NCBI RefSeq assembly: GCF_902506505.1
Contig: NZ_LR733406.1
Coordinates: forward strand, 1,103,200-1,167,199
Length of the DNA: 64,000 nucleotides
Direction of reading: 5' to 3'
Origin: Pseudomonas sp. 8AS
Lineage (GTDB): Bacteria; Pseudomonadota; Gammaproteobacteria; Pseudomonadales; Pseudomonadaceae
Shown here: positions 1 through 8,804 of the stretch, one piece after another
Layout of the letters: the number at the start of each line of letters is the position of its first letter
Position numbering within the stretch: the stretch's first letter is position 1
Notes under the pieces: model-generated
What the model saw: only the letters and a program-made list of their open reading frames with translations
The model's database searches: none
Told to the model about the DNA's origin: nothing
Translations under genes and position numbers: made by a program

Positions 1-84
1 CCATCCCGAACTCAGTAGTGAAACGACGCATCGCCGATGGTAGTGTGGGGCTTCCCCATGTGAGAGTAGGTCATCGTCAAGCTC
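1..84 (+). rRNA. rrf: 5S ribosomal RNA, 3' part (5' end lies before the window)
   Basis: The first 84 bases match the 3' two thirds of a gammaproteobacterial/Pseudomonas 5S rRNA as I know it: the CCCGAACTCAG segment, GTGAAACGA, the GCATCGCCGATGG helix, and the closing GTCATCGTCAAGCTC that pairs with the missing 5' end. A strong terminator follows directly, so this is the end of an rRNA operon transcribed into the window. Confidence 0.95.
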
Positions 85-90
85 CTATCC

Positions 91-130
91 CAAACCCCCG
101 ATCATCGTAAGATGGTCGGGGGTTTGTCTT
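91..130 (+). terminator. Rho-independent terminator of the rRNA operon
   Basis: A long hairpin with arms AAACCCCCGATCATC and GATGGTCGGGGGTTT around a GTAA loop (92-125) is followed by a T-rich tract. It starts only a few bases after the 5S 3' end. Confidence 0.9.
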
Positions 131-316
131 TGGGCGACAAAAACTGATTGGCACTGTTGAACCGGGACGCCGGTGCTGCTTCCTGCCTTGCCATACCTTA
201 TGCTTCATTGCTCTACTCAAGCTCATGCAGGCAGGCTTGGTGGTCTGCCGACTGTTGCTTCTGCGGGGGCGTTTCCCCAGCCCTAGTTTGTTCTGGAATG
301 GAGTCTGATCTCGATC

Positions 317-2617
317 ATGACCGAGCTGAATACAGCCAAAACCCGCCGCACCACCAACTGGTCGGCTATTTGGGTCTTACCGCTGATTGCCTTGCTGATC
401 GGCGGCTGGCTCGGTTGGCGTGCCTACAACCAGGCTGGCATCGAGATTCAGGTGTATTTCCCCAGCGGCGACGGGATTCAGGCCGGCAAGACCGAAGTGA
501 TCTTCAAGGGCATGCCGATTGGCAAGGTGGTCGGTCTGGAGATTGATGACAGCGGCAAGCTGCGCGGGGTGCGCGCGAGCATCGAGATGGACAAGCGGGT
601 CGAGCGGCACCTGCGCAGCAATACCCGCTTCTGGCTGGTCAAGCCGAGTGTCTCGCTGGCTGGCATTACCGGTCTGGAAACCCTGGTTTCCGGTAACTAC
701 ATTACCGCCAGCCCCGGCGACGGCGAGCCGGCACGCGAGTTCACCGCACTGACCGAGCCGCCACCTCTGGCGGATACTGTTCCTGGCTTGCACCTCACGC
801 TCAAGGCGGACCGGCTGGGTTCGCTGAATCGCGACAGCCCGGTGTTCTACAAGCAGATCCAGGTCGGCCGGGTGAAGAGTTATACGCTGGGCGAGGATCA
901 GAGCACGGTCGAGGTTAAGGTATTCATCCAGCCGGAATATGCCTCCCTGGTACGCAAACACACGCGCTTCTGGAACGCCAGCGGCATGACCATCGACGCC
1001 GGTCTTTCCGGCGTCAAGGTGCGTACCGAGTCGCTGGCAAGCATCGTCGCCGGCGGCATCGCCTTCGCCACTCCAGAGCACCGCAAGGACAGCCCAGCCA
1101 CAGATCCTAGCCTGCCGTTCCGGCTTTACGAAGACTTCGATGATGCCCAGGCAGGCATCAAGGTCGCCCTCAAATTGCGCGACTTTGAAGGCCTCGAACC
1201 GGGTCGTACGCCCGTGATGTACAAGGGCATCCAGGTTGGCTACATGAAGACCTTCAAGGTTGACGAGGATCTTACCGGCGCCAGCGTGGAGCTGATGCTG
1301 GATCCGCGTACCGAAGACTATCTGGTCGAAGGCACCGATTTCTGGATGGTCAAACCTTCGATTTCGCTGGCCGGTATCACGGGCCTGGAAGCCCTGGTCA
1401 AGGGGAACTACATCGCCATTCGCCCGGGGGAGAAGGGCGCTGCGCAGCTGCGCGAGTTCGTCGCCCGGGACAAGGCGCCGCCCCTGGACCTGGGCGCGCC
1501 TGGACTGCACCTAGTGCTGTTCAGCGAAAACCTGGGCTCGCTGGAGGTGGGCAGTCCGATCCTCTATCGCCAGGTCAAGGTCGGCAGCATCCAGAGCTAT
1601 CAGTTCGCCCGCGACCAGAAGCGGGTCGTGCTGGGTGCGCATATCGAGCCCGAGTACGCCAATCTGGTGAACAGCTCGACGCGCTTCTGGAATGCCAGCG
1701 GCATCCGCCTCACGGGCGGGCTGTCGGGGATCGAGGTCAAGAGCGAGTCGCTGCAGAGCCTGCTGGCCGGTGGCGTGTCTTTCGATACTCCGGATCTGAA
1801 GGCGCCGGTCAACCGCAAGATCCAGCGCTTCACCCTGCATGACGACCGCGAGAGTGCGCTGCAGGAGGGCGTGGCGATCCAGATCAAGGTGGGCAGCGGT
1901 GACGGCCTCAATCCGGGTACGCCGATTCGCTACAAGGGGCTGGAGGTCGGCAAGATCGAAACGGTGGAACTGACCGAGGATCTGCAGGCCGTATTGCTCA
2001 ATGCGCGGATCACCAAGGCATCCGCACGGATTGCCAGCGTCGGCAGCTCTTTCTGGGTGGTCAAGCCGGAGCTGGGGCTGGCGCGTACCGCCAACCTGGA
2101 AACCCTGGTCAGTGGCCAGTACCTGGAAGTTCAGCCGGCGGACAAGCCGGGCAAAGCCCAGAGCTATTTCGAGGCCCACGCGGAGGCACCTACACGCGGC
2201 GTGAGCGAGACCGGCTTGCGGGTGGTGCTGAGCACCGCGCGGCGCGGCTCGATCAAGCCTGGGGTGGTGGTCAGCTACCGCGAGGTGCCGGTAGGCAAGG
2301 TGACTCATTTTGAACTGGGCCCGACTTCCGACCGGGTGCTGGTCCATATCCTCATCGAGCCGCGCTATGCGCCCCTGGTGCGCAGCGGCAGCCGGTTCTG
2401 GAACGCCAGTGGCATCGGCGTGGAAGCCGGGTTGTTCAAGGGGGTGAAGGTGCGTACCGAGTCGCTGGAGGCCTTGCTCGAGGGGGGGATCGCCTTCGCC
2501 ACCCCGGACAACCCGCAAATGGGCGGCCCGGCCAGGCCGGGGCAGACCTATGCGCTGAACGATGAAGTCAGCGAAGAGTGGCTGAAGTGGGCGCCGAAGA
2601 TCGTGCTGGACAAGTGA
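317..2617 (+). CDS. PqiB/YebT-like MCE (MlaD-domain) lipid-transport protein with six MCE domains
   Basis: A 766-residue inner-membrane-anchored periplasmic protein of the MCE family, whose members form tubes or needles carrying phospholipids between inner and outer membrane (known for E. coli PqiB and LetB/YebT). A single N-terminal membrane helix (about residues 16-36) is followed by six MCE modules at roughly 41-135, 157-253, 280-375, 395-492, 518-610 and 632-730. The modules alternate between two types: type A has FW-VKPS and LAGITGLETLVSGNYI, type B has RFWNASG and VRTESL...GGIAF. The protein is therefore three tandem A-B units. E. coli PqiB has three MCE domains and LetB seven, so this sits between them and I give no symbol. 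A membrane partner of the PqiA/LetA type is not next to it; an rRNA operon lies upstream. ATG at 317 is the first in-frame ATG that keeps the membrane helix, but its ribosome binding site is weak. Confidence 0.85.
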   Translation: MTELNTAKTRRTTNWSAIWVLPLIALLIGGWLGWRAYNQAGIEIQVYFPSGDGIQAGKTEVIFKGMPIGKVVGLEIDDSGKLRGVRASIEMDKRVERHLRSNTRFWLVKPSVSLAGITGLETLVSGNYITASPGDGEPAREFTALTEPPPLADTVPGLHLTLKADRLGSLNRDSPVFYKQIQVGRVKSYTLGEDQSTVEVKVFIQPEYASLVRKHTRFWNASGMTIDAGLSGVKVRTESLASIVAGGIAFATPEHRKDSPATDPSLPFRLYEDFDDAQAGIKVALKLRDFEGLEPGRTPVMYKGIQVGYMKTFKVDEDLTGASVELMLDPRTEDYLVEGTDFWMVKPSISLAGITGLEALVKGNYIAIRPGEKGAAQLREFVARDKAPPLDLGAPGLHLVLFSENLGSLEVGSPILYRQVKVGSIQSYQFARDQKRVVLGAHIEPEYANLVNSSTRFWNASGIRLTGGLSGIEVKSESLQSLLAGGVSFDTPDLKAPVNRKIQRFTLHDDRESALQEGVAIQIKVGSGDGLNPGTPIRYKGLEVGKIETVELTEDLQAVLLNARITKASARIASVGSSFWVVKPELGLARTANLETLVSGQYLEVQPADKPGKAQSYFEAHAEAPTRGVSETGLRVVLSTARRGSIKPGVVVSYREVPVGKVTHFELGPTSDRVLVHILIEPRYAPLVRSGSRFWNASGIGVEAGLFKGVKVRTESLEALLEGGIAFATPDNPQMGGPARPGQTYALNDEVSEEWLKWAPKIVLDK

Positions 2618-2708
2618 GGCGAGGAAGACGGGCGGATTCAGTTTGAGTTAAGTCGACTTGGCTATCTTGGTTCCTGTCGAAACCAACTACCTCTAGCGAA
2701 GACCGAAC

Positions 2709-3017
2709 ATGAACAAGCTGACTGCCCTGTTTGCCATCACCGCCCTGGCCGCCACTGCCGGTTTTGCCCAGGCCCGCGATCTGGGGCCGGACGAAGCGCT
2801 GAAACTGCGCGACGCCGGCACCATCCAGAGCTTCGACAAGCTCAACGAAGCCGCCCTGGCCAAGCATCCTGGCAGCAAGGTCGAGGAGACCGAGCTGGAA
2901 GAGGAATACGGCCGCTACATCTACCAGGTCGAGCTGCGCGACGCAAAGAACGTGCAGTGGGACCTGGAGCTGGACGCCACCACTGGCCAGATTCTCAAAG
3001 ACCATCGCGACGATTGA
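2709..3017 (+). CDS. Small secreted PepSY-domain protein
   Basis: A 102-residue protein with a clear Sec signal peptide (MNKLTALFAITALAATAGFAQA, cut after AQA) followed by one PepSY-like domain. The domain runs from the helical DEALKLRDAGTIQSFDKLNEAAL to the C-terminal strands YIYQVELRDAKNVQWDLELDATTG and ends in DHRDD. Such proteins are usually periplasmic. PepSY domains are often associated with peptidase inhibition or signalling, but no specific role is known for this small type. It has its own 90-bp upstream gap and ends in a bidirectional terminator shared with the convergent mks operon, so it is probably monocistronic. Confidence 0.8.
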   Translation: MNKLTALFAITALAATAGFAQARDLGPDEALKLRDAGTIQSFDKLNEAALAKHPGSKVEETELEEEYGRYIYQVELRDAKNVQWDLELDATTGQILKDHRDD

Positions 3018-3031
3018 TCGATCGCCAGATA

Positions 3032-3066
3032 ACGAAAGGGCCGCATTGCGCGGCCCTTGTCGTTTC
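3032..3066. terminator. Bidirectional Rho-independent terminator between the PepSY gene and mksB
   Basis: The hairpin ACGAAAGGGCCGC / GCGGCCCTTGTCGT with an ATTG-type loop lies between two convergent stop codons (3017 on plus, 3078 on minus). It has A and T tracts on its two flanks. Confidence 0.8.
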
Positions 3067-3077
3067 TGGCGGGTGGG

Positions 3078-5897
3078 TCAGGCCGGTTCGCCTAGCGGCT
3101 CGATGGCTTTCACCACTTCGCGGCGTTTGATGAACTTCCAGTCCGCCTCGTCGATGTAGATGCCGTTCGGCCCACTGCCACCTTCCAGGTCGATGGCCAC
3201 ATGGGCCGAGACCTGCGGCTTCACCGACGCCAGGATCGGCACGAAGCCCAGCTGCAGGCTGGTCTCGATCAGCGCCTGCTGGTTGCGCTCGTCGATGTCC
3301 GCCGCCTCGTCGAGGTAGTAGGGCAGGCGCACCTTGCCGGCCTGCTCGCGATCCATCAGGTGCAGCAGCAGGTACATGTTGGTCAGCGCCTTGATGGTCA
3401 TGGTGGTGCCGTTGGAGGCGGCGCCATCGATGTCGGTGTGCATCACCGGCGCGCCGCCGACCTTGGTGATCTCGAAGGCCAGTTCGAACAGGTCCTTAAG
3501 GCCCAACTGGTTGCCGTTGGCGGCGACCAGGCGCGACAGGTAGTCCTTGGCTTCCTCGTTCTTGGCATCCTGCTCGGCGCTCTGGGAGAGGTCGAACACC
3601 GACAGGGTCTCGCCTTCCTCGTACTGGCCGGCACTGTGGATGATCTGGTCGATGTGCTTGAGCGCGTCGCGGTTGGGCGCCAGGACGATGCGGAAGCTCT
3701 CCAGATTGGATACCTGACGCTTGTTGATCTCGCGGTTGAACAGCGCTAGCTGGTGTTCCAGGTTGTCGTAGTCGCTGCGGATATTGCGCAGGGTCCGGGC
3801 GATATCGGTGACCGCGGCACGACGCGCCTTGGCCAGGGTCAGGGCTTCGTCCTGGCGATGCGCGTAGGCGTTGACCAGCAACTGCAGGCGGCGCTCCGGG
3901 TCATCCTCGCTGTCGAACTTGGCCACGCCCTTGAGGCGCACCTGGGCGTACAACGCGTCGATCTGGCCGTCGATGCGCTGCAGCGCCTGCCAGCTGTCCT
4001 GGTAGTCGTTGAGCAGTGGCAGCAGGTTGTCCAGCGAGTCGTCCACCGGCTCCATGAACGGCGTGCCGAAGGGCAGGTCGGCCGGCAGCAGCTGGCGGCG
4101 GCGCAGGGCATCTTCCAGGGTGCGCTCCTTGGCTTCCAGGTCGGCCAGCTGGCGGCCGACCAGCTGCAGCTTGGCGGACAGCTGCTGCACCCGCTCGGTG
4201 AAGGCGTCGGTGGCGCGCTTGAGTTCGTCCTGGGCGGCCTCGGCCACGGCCAGCTGCTCCAGCTTGGCCGGCTCCTCGGCGGCCAGGGTCTGGCTCTTGC
4301 GGAAGTCCTCCAGGGCCTTCTGCGCATCCAGCACGGCCTGGTACAGCTGCTCGGCCTGGGCCTTGCTCGCCGCGCGGTCGTTGGCCACCGCCTGCTGGGT
4401 CTTCAGTTGCTTGAGCTCGCGCTCCAGGCGGTCGCGCTGGTCGCGCAGGGCGGCGCGGTCAGCCAGCGCCTGCAGGGCCGGCGGCTCGATGTGCGAGAGG
4501 TCGATGGACAGACCCGGCACGGCGAAGGTCTCGCCCTTGAAGCGGTTCAGCACGGCCTCGACTGCCTTGACCCAGTCGTCGCCCTCGGCCTGGATACCTT
4601 TCTCGCCCAGCGGCAGGCTGAACAGCTGGCCGTTGAACAGGCGCATCAGGCGGTCGACGTCGGCCTGGCTGAACTCCTCGCGCAGGCGCGAGTAGCTGTT
4701 GTTATCGGCGTGGTCGAGCTGCTGCCTGACCGACTTCAGGCGTTTCTCCAGATCGCGCAGGCGCTCGTCCAGGTCCTCGGCGGAGAACTGGCGCGACTGC
4801 GCCAGGGCGCCGGCCAGCTCGTCGTGGGCGTCCTTGGCGGCGAGCAGCTGCTCTTCCAGCACCTTGGCGTCGGTGACCAGGGCGAAGCGGTTCTTCAGCA
4901 CCGCCAGCTCGCCGAGCCAGCGCTGGATCTCGCTGATCTCGCGCTCCAGGCGCATCAGCTCGGAGGTAGAGCCGCGCTGCTCGTTCTGCAGGCCATCTTG
5001 TTCGCGCTTGTAGTGCTCGGCCTGGATCACCAGCTCTTCCTTGCGCGCGCCGGAGTAGTCCTGCCAGGCGCCCAGCAGATTATCCAGCAGCGGCGAGAGG
5101 CGGTGCAGCTTGCCGCGCAGCAGTTCGCGCTGGGCCACGCCGCCGGACAGCGCCTCGACCAAGGGGCCGGCGGCGACCAGTGCCTGGTAGTCCTGCTCCA
5201 TGCGGCGCACGTCGCGGAAGGCCTCTTCGGTGGCGGCGATATAGTCGACGCTGCCCGAGCGCAGGCTGTGCTCGAAGGCGTCGAGGAACAGTTGCTTGAG
5301 CTTCGCGGCGGTGATCTCGCGCATATGCAGCAGGTTGATGAACAGCGCGCGGAAGGTCTTCAGGCTCTGCTCGCTGGTGGAGCGCAGCGGGATCAGGGTC
5401 AGGTCCAGCGGGATCGAGGTGTGGCCGCCGACCAGCAGGCGGCGCAGTTCCTCGGGTTTCAGCTCATAGGCGACGATGCCGGCCTGGCCGAGGTTCTTGA
5501 ACAGCTCGCGCTGGCGCAGGCAGGTGCCGTCCTGCTGGTAGTGGGCCAGATCCAGTTCACCCTGGTAGGCGAAGAACTGGTGGCCGAAGCCGCCACCGGG
5601 GCCGCGGCCGGCCACGCCGATCACGTGCGGGCCGTGGGGCAGGGCGACCTCGACCAGGATGTAGCTGGTGTCGGAGGCAAAGTAGAACTTGCGCGAGGCT
5701 TCCAGGCTGTACTTGCCGAAGCTCATGTCCGACATGCGCGCCAGGATGGGGAACTGCAGCGCGTTGATCGACGCCGACTTGCCCAGGTTGTTGGCACCGT
5801 ACACCGACAGCGGGTTCTCCAGCGGGAAAATGCCGAGGCTGTAGCCGGCGGTGTTCAGCAGGGCGAAGCGGCGGATGCCGTAGCGTTCCTGGCTCAT
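3078..5897 (-). CDS. mksB: MksB, SMC-like ATPase of the MksBEF condensin
   Basis: A 939-residue SMC-type ATPase, much shorter than MukB (about 1,480), as expected for the Mks (MukB-like) family. The Walker A motif GANNLGKS is at residues 34-41. A long helical region rich in Glu, Leu and Gln (about 270-690) forms the coiled-coil arms around a hinge. The Walker B-like YYLDEAADID and the following helix IETSLQLGFVPILAS sit near the C terminus. With MksE and MksF it is expected to bring together and loop chromosomal DNA; MksBEF contributes to chromosome organisation in P. aeruginosa. The ATG overlaps the mksE stop (ATGA), so translation is coupled. No mksG/jetD nuclease gene follows: the next gene is the convergent PepSY gene. 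Confidence 0.9.
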   Translation of the reverse strand: MSQERYGIRRFALLNTAGYSLGIFPLENPLSVYGANNLGKSASINALQFPILARMSDMSFGKYSLEASRKFYFASDTSYILVEVALPHGPHVIGVAGRGPGGGFGHQFFAYQGELDLAHYQQDGTCLRQRELFKNLGQAGIVAYELKPEELRRLLVGGHTSIPLDLTLIPLRSTSEQSLKTFRALFINLLHMREITAAKLKQLFLDAFEHSLRSGSVDYIAATEEAFRDVRRMEQDYQALVAAGPLVEALSGGVAQRELLRGKLHRLSPLLDNLLGAWQDYSGARKEELVIQAEHYKREQDGLQNEQRGSTSELMRLEREISEIQRWLGELAVLKNRFALVTDAKVLEEQLLAAKDAHDELAGALAQSRQFSAEDLDERLRDLEKRLKSVRQQLDHADNNSYSRLREEFSQADVDRLMRLFNGQLFSLPLGEKGIQAEGDDWVKAVEAVLNRFKGETFAVPGLSIDLSHIEPPALQALADRAALRDQRDRLERELKQLKTQQAVANDRAASKAQAEQLYQAVLDAQKALEDFRKSQTLAAEEPAKLEQLAVAEAAQDELKRATDAFTERVQQLSAKLQLVGRQLADLEAKERTLEDALRRRQLLPADLPFGTPFMEPVDDSLDNLLPLLNDYQDSWQALQRIDGQIDALYAQVRLKGVAKFDSEDDPERRLQLLVNAYAHRQDEALTLAKARRAAVTDIARTLRNIRSDYDNLEHQLALFNREINKRQVSNLESFRIVLAPNRDALKHIDQIIHSAGQYEEGETLSVFDLSQSAEQDAKNEEAKDYLSRLVAANGNQLGLKDLFELAFEITKVGGAPVMHTDIDGAASNGTTMTIKALTNMYLLLHLMDREQAGKVRLPYYLDEAADIDERNQQALIETSLQLGFVPILASVKPQVSAHVAIDLEGGSGPNGIYIDEADWKFIKRREVVKAIEPLGEPA

Positions 5898-6595
5898 GCG
5901 TCGATCTCCTGGGCGTCACGTTCCTCGGCCATGGCGCGGGCCAGGGCCTCTTCCTCGGATTCTTCCGCTGTATCGGTCAGCGGCTCGATGCGCACGATGT
6001 CCTCCTCGGCTTCGTCGACCACCAGCTCCGGCGTCGGCAGCGGCAGGTTGCTGTGCAGGCTGGCCGCCAGGTCGCGGTCCTGCTGCACGGCCAGGCACAC
6101 GTCGAGGAAACGGTGCATGGGCGCGAGGAAGCGGTACACGCCGTTGTCCTCGCTGGCGAAGCCGAGCTGGGTCAGGCGGCGCATGACCTTCTCTTCCAGC
6201 TCGTCCTGGCTGGTGACCTCGGCCTGGAGGAACAGATCCTTGTATTTGTCCAGCAGCGGTGGCAGCTCGTCGCGGCCCAGGCTGCCGCCATCGAGCACGG
6301 CCAGCGGGTCGCGGCCCTGGTCCGCCAGATGCTCGACCAGGATGAAGGTGAACAGCGCCAGGCGCTGGGCGGTCTTGTTCACCTGGGCGCCCATCTGTTC
6401 CGGCACGAAGTAGTAGAAGCCGCGACTGTCGCAGACCAGCTCGTAGCCGAGCGACTTGAACAGCGCGCGGTAGGCGTCCTGCTGGGCAGACAGCTGGGTA
6501 TACAGCTCCGGGTGACTGCGGCTGATGTGGTAGCCCTTGAACAGCTCGCGGAAGATTGGCGCGAGCAGGGTCAGTTCTTTCAGGTCGATATTCAT
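5894..6595 (-). CDS. mksE: MksE, condensin accessory subunit
   Basis: A 233-residue protein starting MNIDLKELTLLAPIF, in the middle of the mksF-mksE-mksB order typical of Mks/Muk operons. The body looks like a tandem winged-helix KITE-type subunit (for example YRALFKSLGYELVCDSRGFYYFV and MRRLTQLGFASEDNGVYRFL). It ends in a strongly acidic tail rich in Glu and Asp. Both ends overlap the neighbouring genes by the ATGA junction, so the three subunits are translationally coupled. The assignment rests on gene order, length and these segments rather than on a catalytic motif. Confidence 0.88.
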   Translation of the reverse strand: MNIDLKELTLLAPIFRELFKGYHISRSHPELYTQLSAQQDAYRALFKSLGYELVCDSRGFYYFVPEQMGAQVNKTAQRLALFTFILVEHLADQGRDPLAVLDGGSLGRDELPPLLDKYKDLFLQAEVTSQDELEEKVMRRLTQLGFASEDNGVYRFLAPMHRFLDVCLAVQQDRDLAASLHSNLPLPTPELVVDEAEEDIVRIEPLTDTAEESEEEALARAMAEERDAQEIDA

Positions 6596-7839
6596 GCGGA
6601 TTTCCCGGCCGGCTTGATCAGGGCATAGGAGCTCAGGCTGACCTGATGCTCGCGGGTGAGGTAGTCGCGGCGTTCGAGGCGCTCGCGCTGGAAGCGGCCG
6701 TCGCGTGACAGGCGCGAGAACCAGTAGAGCAGCTCGTCGGTGGCGCCTTCCGGCTCCTGCTGCAGCAGCCAGGTCATCAGGTCCGGCAGCGGCAGGGCCT
6801 GCTCGCAGCGCTCGATCATCTCGCGGGCGGTGCGCGGGGCCTGCGGCGCGGCGCCCTTGCGGGTGGCGCTGGCCCTGGGGAACTGGTTGGGCTTGGGCTG
6901 GAAGCGGGCGAGGGCGTAGACGTAGCTTTCCACCTGGCTGGCGGTGCCGAGGAAGGTGCTCTGCGGGCGGCTGAACAGCGGTAGCGAGGCCTGCGGCAGG
7001 GCGTCCAGGCCCTTCTTGCGGATCACCGACAGGGCCAGGGCGGCGCCACGGGTCACGGCATTGTGCCGACGCGCCTCCTCGCGCAGCGGCAGCAGCAGCT
7101 CGCGAGCCTTGCGCAGGGTCAGCTGGGCGGTGGTCTGCATCTCCAGGATGCGCGCGTGGGTGCGTAGCAGCAGGTCGTCGTCGACCAGCTGGCCGAGGCG
7201 CTGCTGTTCGCCGAGCAGGCGCAGCAGCACCTGCTCGACGCGGCGCACGCCCTGCTCGAAGGCGCCATCGGCGGCGACCAGCTGGATCATCGGTTCGACG
7301 TATTCGTCCCAGGTCGCCAGCACCTCGGCGTAGCGTTGGCGCAGCGGAATCTGCCGGTCGCTGGTCTTGGCCCGCTCGGCCACGCCGACCAGTGCCTGCT
7401 CGTCGTTGGCCAGTTTCTTCAGCACGTCGCGCACGCGCATATCGAGCAGGCGCAACTGGCGCGCCAGGTCGTTGCCGTCGCGCACTTCGAAGGCGTCCTG
7501 GATATAGCCGGCCAGGCGCTCCAGGTGGCGCAGGTAGGCCTCGATCTCCAGGCACAGGCCCAGGCGGTGTTCGCGCCGCAGGTAGGCGAGGAAGTCGTGG
7601 ATCTGCGCGTTCAGCTCGAAGCGGTTGGGGCTCTTGGCCACCGGCACCAGAATGTCCAGGCGGATCCACTGGTCGAGCAGGGCGGTGATATCGGCGGGGC
7701 TGCCCTCGGGCAGTTGCGTGCCGAGCTGGTTGCGCAGCTCCACCAGGCTCAGGGTGCCGGCGTCGAAGCGCTCGCACAGCGGTTCGAGCAGCGTCCAGTG
7801 CTCGGCGAGGGCGCGCAATACGCGCTTGGGGTCAATCAT
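6592..7839 (-). CDS. mksF: MksF, kleisin-like subunit of the MksBEF condensin
   Basis: A 415-residue protein, first gene of the operon, starting MIDPKRVLRALAEHW. It has an N-terminal winged-helix-like region, a predominantly helical middle (long Leu/Arg/Glu-rich stretch about 90-250) and a C-terminal domain ending LSSYALIKPAGKSA. This fits the kleisin that bridges the two MksB heads. The operon promoter must lie in the 137-bp gap to the divergent holD gene. The length and first position in the operon match Mks systems. I see no residues that would suggest a nuclease or a plasmid-defence role. Confidence 0.87.
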   Translation of the reverse strand: MIDPKRVLRALAEHWTLLEPLCERFDAGTLSLVELRNQLGTQLPEGSPADITALLDQWIRLDILVPVAKSPNRFELNAQIHDFLAYLRREHRLGLCLEIEAYLRHLERLAGYIQDAFEVRDGNDLARQLRLLDMRVRDVLKKLANDEQALVGVAERAKTSDRQIPLRQRYAEVLATWDEYVEPMIQLVAADGAFEQGVRRVEQVLLRLLGEQQRLGQLVDDDLLLRTHARILEMQTTAQLTLRKARELLLPLREEARRHNAVTRGAALALSVIRKKGLDALPQASLPLFSRPQSTFLGTASQVESYVYALARFQPKPNQFPRASATRKGAAPQAPRTAREMIERCEQALPLPDLMTWLLQQEPEGATDELLYWFSRLSRDGRFQRERLERRDYLTREHQVSLSSYALIKPAGKSA

Positions 7840-8012
7840 CGGGGCATCCGTTCGGCAGGCGCTTTCTTATAAAGCGCGGAATTGTACTGCAAAGGTGCAG
7901 GACTGGCCGACCGGGTGTCGAAACGCCCGGCGGCCTTCCCCGAAGCGGCGATTCAGGCCACAATTCCCGCCCATCAGTGCGGGCCCGCTGCCCGCCACAG
8001 GAACTCTCAGCC

Positions 8013-8804
8013 TTGATCGAAGAAGCTCGTCGCCGTGCCTATCTGACCGCCATGCAGGTGGTCAGCTGGCTGCCGCGCAGTGTGTTGCCCTTTGCCGCGC
8101 CGTCGCGGGCCGAGCTGCTGCAGCCATTGCCCGAGCCTGCGCCAACGGCTGCAGCACCGCTAGCGGCTGCACCTGCTGTCGCACCTGAGGAGGCGCCGGC
8201 GCCACGCCCGAACGTCGAGGTGCCGCGCCCGGCAGTGCCGATGCCCAAGCCGATGATCAAGGCCGAGCCGGCTCCTGCCGAAGAAGAAGCCCCGGCGCCG
8301 CCCCGGGCAGCGCCCGTGGCACCGCCGCGCTTCGCCCTGCAACTGCTGCGCGCCGGCGATTGCGCGCTGCTGGTCGAGTTGCCTACCGGCGAGTCGTTCC
8401 AGAGCCGCGATCCGGCCTATCTCTTATTGAAAGACCTGCTGCGCGCCGCCGGCCTGCCGGACAGCCCGCAGCAGGTTGGCGACGGCTCGCCGATTCGCTG
8501 GCCGCTGCTGACCCGCGGCAACCTCGACCAGGGCCCGGAGGCCGCCCGCGACTATGTGCAGGGCGTGCTCGCCGGCCAGCTGGAAAGCCAGCCCTGTGCC
8601 TGCCTGTGGCTGATCGGCCTGCCGGCCGTGCGCTTCGCCGGTGAAGCGGATGCCGAGGCCTTCAACCGTGAACTGACTATCGATGGCCTGGGCGCGGCCT
8701 GGGCCTTGCCGGGCCTGGAGCTGCTGATGGATGAGCCTGAACGCAAGCGCGAGCTGTGGCAGGCCATGCGCCGGATCATGCAGCGCTGGAAACCTGTCGT
8801 ATGA
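8013..8804 (+). CDS. holD: Cryptic pseudomonad psi subunit of DNA polymerase III (HolD)
   Basis: About 263 residues from the proposed TTG start at 8013, which has AGGA at 7999-8002, 10 bp upstream. An in-frame GTG at 7977 is the alternative and would add 12 residues. Residues up to about 25 (ARRRAYLTAMQVVSWLPRS) resemble the chi-binding N terminus of psi. A low-complexity Pro/Ala linker of about 80 residues follows, then a folded C-terminal domain (RFALQLLRAGDCALLVELP ... ELTIDGLGAAWALPGLELLMDEPERKRELWQAM). Pseudomonads are known to encode an enlarged, divergent psi subunit next to rimI, as E. coli holD is. The stop overlaps the rimI start (ATGA). Automatic pipelines often miscall such proteins as TonB-like because of the Pro-rich linker. 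Confidence 0.75.
   Translation: MIEEARRRAYLTAMQVVSWLPRSVLPFAAPSRAELLQPLPEPAPTAAAPLAAAPAVAPEEAPAPRPNVEVPRPAVPMPKPMIKAEPAPAEEEAPAPPRAAPVAPPRFALQLLRAGDCALLVELPTGESFQSRDPAYLLLKDLLRAAGLPDSPQQVGDGSPIRWPLLTRGNLDQGPEAARDYVQGVLAGQLESQPCACLWLIGLPAVRFAGEADAEAFNRELTIDGLGAAWALPGLELLMDEPERKRELWQAMRRIMQRWKPVV

Noticed and set aside
148..546. Open frame between the 5S terminator and the MCE gene
   Set aside because: It overlaps the MCE gene out of frame, is Cys/Ser-rich low-plausibility sequence and has no clear ribosome binding site; the 186-bp gap 131-316 shows no feature that I can support.
3753..6413. Very long plus-strand open frame (886 codons) opposite mksB/mksE
   Set aside because: It is a high-G+C antisense shadow with skewed composition (Leu, Gln, Ala, Val runs) and no domain; the mks genes opposite have clear motifs and coupled starts.
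3078..7839. Wadjet-type plasmid-defence system
   Set aside because: No mksG/jetD gene adjoins the operon.
7977..8012. HolD as a TonB-like energy transducer
   Set aside because: The Pro/Ala linker alone suggested this; there is no N-terminal membrane anchor, and the gene order with rimI and the C-terminal region fit psi.
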